A stretch of 64,000 nt of DNA from Methylotenera sp. (GTDB lineage: Bacteria; Pseudomonadota; Gammaproteobacteria; Burkholderiales; Methylophilaceae): contig JADGRO010000014.1 in the NCBI GenBank assembly GCA_017880905.1, positions 25,189-89,188 of the forward strand, written 5' to 3'. The notes beneath the pieces are model-generated. The model was not told the origin of the DNA and did not search any database. It saw only the letters and a list, made by a program, of their open reading frames with translations. Made by a program: the position numbers and the translations under genes. This document shows, piece by piece, positions 61,597 to 64,000 of this stretch. Each line of letters opens with the position of its first letter. Position 1 is the stretch's first letter.

Positions 61597-62687
61597 GCAA
61601 GAAAAGAGTTGTTGTAGGCCTCTCTGGTGGTGTCGATTCGTCGGTGACAGCGATGCTGTTAAAGCAGCAAGGCTATGAAGTGGTCGGCCTTTTCATGAAA
61701 AATTGGGAAGACGACGATGACGACGAATATTGCAGTAGTAAGCAGGATTTAATCGATGCAGTTTCAGTGGCCGATAAACTTGGCATTGAAATTGAAGCGG
61801 TAAATTTCAGCAAAGAGTATAAAGACCGCGTGTTTGCGAATTTTTTAGAAGAATACCAAGCAGGCCGCACGCCCAACCCGGATATTTTATGCAATGCCGA
61901 GATTAAATTTAAAGCCTTTCTTGATCATGCGATGGGTTTGGGCGCAGATTTAATCGCGACCGGCCATTACGCGCAAGTGCGCGAAAATCCGCTAAAACCT
62001 GGCAGCTATCAGTTATTAAAGGCTGATGACGGCAGCAAAGACCAAAGCTATTTTTTATATCGCTTAAACCAAACACAGCTTAGTAAAACACTGTTTCCAT
62101 TAGGCACATACTTAAAGCGCGAAGTGCGCGAAATAGCGCGCCAGGCGGGCTTGAATAATGCTGATAAAAAAGACTCCACAGGTATTTGTTTTATTGGCGA
62201 GCGGCCTTTTCAAGAATTTTTGCAACGCTATTTACCGAAAAAAACCGGCGACATTAAAACGCCAGAAGGCAAGCTGGTTGGGCATCATGACGGGTTAATG
62301 TATTACACGCTTGGGCAACGGCAGGGCTTAAAAATCGGCGGTAGCCGCGAAAGTAGTGGCGAGCCTTGGTTTGTCGCCGCAAAAGATATGGCTAAGAACG
62401 AGTTAATTGTCGTGCAAGGCCACGAACACCCGCTATTATTGAGTGACGGTTTGATCGCCAGCCAATTGCATTGGATTAGTGAAGAGGAACCAATTACCAA
62501 CTGGGTCTATGCCGCCAAAACACGCTATCGCCAGCCCGATGCGCCGTGTGAGATTGACCGATTGACCAAAGATGAAGTAGAAATTAAATTCGGCCAAAAG
62601 CAATGGGCGATTACGCCTGGTCAATCGGCTGTGGTGTATGAAAGTAATGTTTGCTTAGGCGGTGGTATCATCACCGCCGCTAACTAA
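61593..62687 (+). CDS. mnmA: tRNA-uridine 2-sulfurtransferase MnmA
   Basis: MnmA adds sulfur to the wobble uridine (s2U34) of tRNA Lys, Glu and Gln. The 364-aa protein has the PP-loop [21 protein letters not shown], the first catalytic Cys region [16 protein letters not shown], and [16 protein letters not shown] with the second catalytic Cys. The gene begins in the nudJ stop. The 3' end is echoed by an imperfect copy just downstream. Confidence 0.96.
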   Translation: MSKKRVVVGLSGGVDSSVTAMLLKQQGYEVVGLFMKNWEDDDDDEYCSSKQDLIDAVSVADKLGIEIEAVNFSKEYKDRVFANFLEEYQAGRTPNPDILCNAEIKFKAFLDHAMGLGADLIATGHYAQVRENPLKPGSYQLLKADDGSKDQSYFLYRLNQTQLSKTLFPLGTYLKREVREIARQAGLNNADKKDSTGICFIGERPFQEFLQRYLPKKTGDIKTPEGKLVGHHDGLMYYTLGQRQGLKIGGSRESSGEPWFVAAKDMAKNELIVVQGHEHPLLLSDGLIASQLHWISEEEPITNWVYAAKTRYRQPDAPCEIDRLTKDEVEIKFGQKQWAITPGQSAVVYESNVCLGGGIITAAN

Positions 62688-62720
62688 TCAAAAGTTAGGT
62701 GGCAATTATCACCGCCACTA
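62655..62720 (+). repeat. Imperfect tandem copy of the mnmA 3' end
   Basis: The last coding bases of mnmA (62655-62682) form a GGCGGTG/CACCGCC hairpin (62658-62664 and 62672-62678). A similar sequence follows at 62695-62720, sharing TTAGG at its start and ATCACCGCC near its end, with a weaker GTGGC/GCCAC stem. No T-run follows directly, so terminator activity is doubtful. It looks like a short local duplication. Confidence 0.5.
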
Positions 62721-62806
62721 TTTAATAATCAAGTCACAGGCAACAAAACCATAGTCTAAGCCCAATTTAACCCCTTTTTTTTAAGATATAAATTGAACAG
62801 TTAGCA

Positions 62807-62812
62807 TATAAT
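62807..62812 (+). promoter_or_regulatory. Candidate -10 box upstream of the 109-aa orphan gene
   Basis: A perfect TATAAT hexamer 37 bases before the ATG at 62850. No good -35 lies 16-18 bases upstream, so support is limited to the -10 box and the position. Confidence 0.3.
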
Positions 62813-62849
62813 CACCTCATTAGAAAATTTTTAGGTTGATAGAGCTAAC

Positions 62850-63179
62850 ATGGCTTACGTTTTTAAAAATGCACAAGGTAAAGTTGTCGCTGCCAGCGCG
62901 TCTGAAAATCTAGGCAAAGGTTGGGTGTTTGTTGAAGATAATGCCAAAGAATATCTTGAGTTTTTAGAAAGTACACTGGCTGAAAACGCACCATTTCGCG
63001 AGAGTGATATTCAATTAGCACGCGTGCTGGAAGACTTAATTTCCATACTGATTGAACGAAACACCATTCAATTTACCGACTTCCCACAAGCTGCACAAAA
63101 ACGCTTAAATGACAGACAAAGTCTGCGCAAAAAAACACAACTTTCCAAGCTTGTGGATGAAAGTATCGATGATTTTTAG
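62850..63179 (+). CDS. Small conserved-looking hypothetical protein
   Basis: A 109-aa soluble protein that I cannot assign. It starts MAYVFKNAQGKVVAAS and has acidic helices (AKEYLEFLESTLAENAPFRESD; ARVLEDLISILIERNTI) and a basic stretch near the end (QKRLNDRQSLRKKTQLSKL). No cysteines or catalytic motifs are visible. Codon use and composition look like those of the neighbouring core genes. Short proteins of similar wording near mnmA have been misnamed tryptophan synthase beta-like in some genomes; that name has no support in this sequence. Confidence 0.75.
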   Translation: MAYVFKNAQGKVVAASASENLGKGWVFVEDNAKEYLEFLESTLAENAPFRESDIQLARVLEDLISILIERNTIQFTDFPQAAQKRLNDRQSLRKKTQLSKLVDESIDDF

Positions 63180-63245
63180 GTAGCACTAAATGATGTACAA
63201 AAATGAATCTTTGCACACTCTGCACTTGCTATATGAACAATTAAA

Positions 63246-63842
63246 TTAGAAATGGTAAATCTTCATCAGTCCTAGAAACAAGGTTAGAAAACTTCCAACT
63301 GTCAGCAGCCACTCTTCTAGAGCTATCTCTTTCTTGCTTTCTTCCTCCCTTTTATTCCATTCATTAACAAGTGCGGTTGGCCAGCCTTCCCGAGAGACAT
63401 CCGCAGGAACTAATATCGAACGGCAAGGAATAACATATTTATCCAAAAACTCTAACAAGTAGCAAGTTGGCTGATTAATTTTAAGCTTATACGGATCAAG
63501 GTCCGGACTGGATGGCTCCTTAATTGCCCATTCTCGTAGAGTACATGTAAGGGCAGCGCTAAATAGTGCCGCCCATCTACGATTGCGAAGTTGCCAGCGT
63601 ATGAACACATGTATAAGCAACCAGATTAATATGAACATGACGACTGGCGGCACACACCAAGTCTGTACCCAACCCAGTTGCTCTTTATTCAGCGAAAGGA
63701 CGCCCGACACAACGGCAATCTGTGTAACCATACCTGCATTAGCCATTGTTTCTTTGTGATGATGGTACGTATCTGTTTGACTAAGCATTAACTCCAGCAG
63801 ATGGGTACTGCTGTTAATCTTAGTTTGAACTTTTGCTGCCAT
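63246..63842 (-). CDS. Hypothetical membrane protein
   Basis: A 198-aa protein of unknown family. The strong RBS GGAGGT before the ATG at 63842 supports the start. After a 40-residue hydrophilic N-terminus come two membrane segments (VTQIAVVSGVLSL, VPPVVMFILIWLLIHVFI), a soluble middle with three Cys residues, and a final C-terminal membrane segment (WLLTVGSFLTLFLGLMKIY). The N- and C-terminal membrane segments leave the middle part on one face. It looks accessory, but no mobile-element gene is next to it. Confidence 0.7.
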   Translation of the reverse strand: MAAKVQTKINSSTHLLELMLSQTDTYHHHKETMANAGMVTQIAVVSGVLSLNKEQLGWVQTWCVPPVVMFILIWLLIHVFIRWQLRNRRWAALFSAALTCTLREWAIKEPSSPDLDPYKLKINQPTCYLLEFLDKYVIPCRSILVPADVSREGWPTALVNEWNKREEESKKEIALEEWLLTVGSFLTLFLGLMKIYHF

Positions 63843-63857
63843 TAAGATTACCTCCGA

Positions 63858-64000
63858 CTAAACAGGTATCGTCTGTTTAAAGCTCGGCCGTTTACTCAAA
63901 ATACCGTAATGTTTAGCCAAATTGGGGTATTTATCTTGCCAATTGAGCTGCTTATGGCGCAAATCAAGGTAGCCCAACATGCAGCCCAGCGCAATATCGG
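63858..64000 (-). CDS. Glutathione S-transferase family protein, C-terminal end (5' part outside the window)
   Basis: The minus-strand frame is open from the window edge to a TAG at 63858-63860 and gives 46 residues: DIALGCMLGYLDLRHKQLNW, then YPNLAKHYGILSKRPSFKQTIPV. This is the usual end of a GST C-terminal helical domain (A-D-I-A-L-G ... YLD-R ... P-L ... RPSF-T-P), as in YibF-type GSTs. Substrate unknown. The stop lies 16 bases upstream of the orphan membrane gene's start. Confidence 0.75.
   Translation of the reverse strand, partial: DIALGCMLGYLDLRHKQLNWQDKYPNLAKHYGILSKRPSFKQTIPV

Overview
The window looks like a chromosomal segment of a Gram-negative betaproteobacterium of moderate to low GC, most likely in the Methylophilaceae (Methylotenera/Methylophilus-like). 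This is inferred from protein character and from gene orders typical of that group (yciB-yciI-bolA-ppiC; lolC-lolD-comEC-exbB-exbD-msbA-lpxK-ycaR-kdsB; yqgE-ruvX-pyrR-pyrB-pyrC'; pilU-pilT-yggS-proC-yggT). No methylotrophy marker gene lies in the window, so family placement is not proven. Almost all of it is densely packed core chromosome. No rRNA, tRNA, CRISPR array, transposase or integrase was seen, and no stretch above 300 bases lacks a gene; the longest gaps are about 160-220 bases.

Layout. 1-7.3 kb (+): the end of kup, a lipoprotein M48 protease, dapD, a GGDEF/EAL protein, then yffB-dapE-prmB. 7.3-13.5 kb (-): rluB, scpB, scpA, an EmrE-like SMR pump, trpS with an iron-sulfur-type cysteine set, an M50 protease, yciO and a PHP phosphatase. 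13.6-23.9 kb (+): yciB, yciI, bolA, a parvulin, purL, a periplasmic ankyrin protein, and a run of exported beta-propeller proteins ending in a DUF455 ferritin-like protein. 23.9-31.9 kb: serB, a frameshifted membrane haem protein, DUF421 and DUF4337 proteins, sucCD, a second periplasmic ankyrin protein, nadE and a PII gene. 31.9-33.7 kb (-): a small AT-rich accessory island. 33.7-42.9 kb (-): envelope genes for LPS (kdsB, lpxK, msbA), ExbBD energy transduction, ComEC DNA uptake and LolCD lipoprotein export. 43-44.7 kb (-): an unrecognised PilZ-like protein. 44.8-51.8 kb (+): riboflavin genes (ribE, ribBA with a degenerate second domain), yqgE, ruvX, pyrimidine genes (pyrR, pyrB and a pyrC' lacking its metal-binding histidines), then two short membrane-anchored proteins (H3TH and OmpA-like). 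51.9-58.3 kb: pilU/pilT (-), then yggS, proC, yggT and a dynamin-like GTPase (+). 58.3-64 kb: rng and maf (-); marC, nudJ, mnmA and an orphan (+); an orphan membrane protein and the 3' end of a GST gene (-).

The most unusual part is the island between the PII gene and kdsB. It encodes a dUTPase/dCTP-deaminase-fold domain that has lost the deaminase catalytic glutamate and is joined to a transmembrane helix and coiled coil, followed by a SAM methyltransferase. Both genes are split by apparent one-base frameshifts, and a 9-bp direct repeat brackets the island. A third one-base lesion splits the membrane haem protein at 25.5 kb. Three such lesions within about 8 kb could be real decay or sequencing error. 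Other noteworthy points are an apparent loss of catalytic residues in the EAL domain of the GGDEF/EAL protein, in the GTP cyclohydrolase half of RibBA and in PyrC', plus altered G1/G3 motifs in the dynamin-like GTPase.
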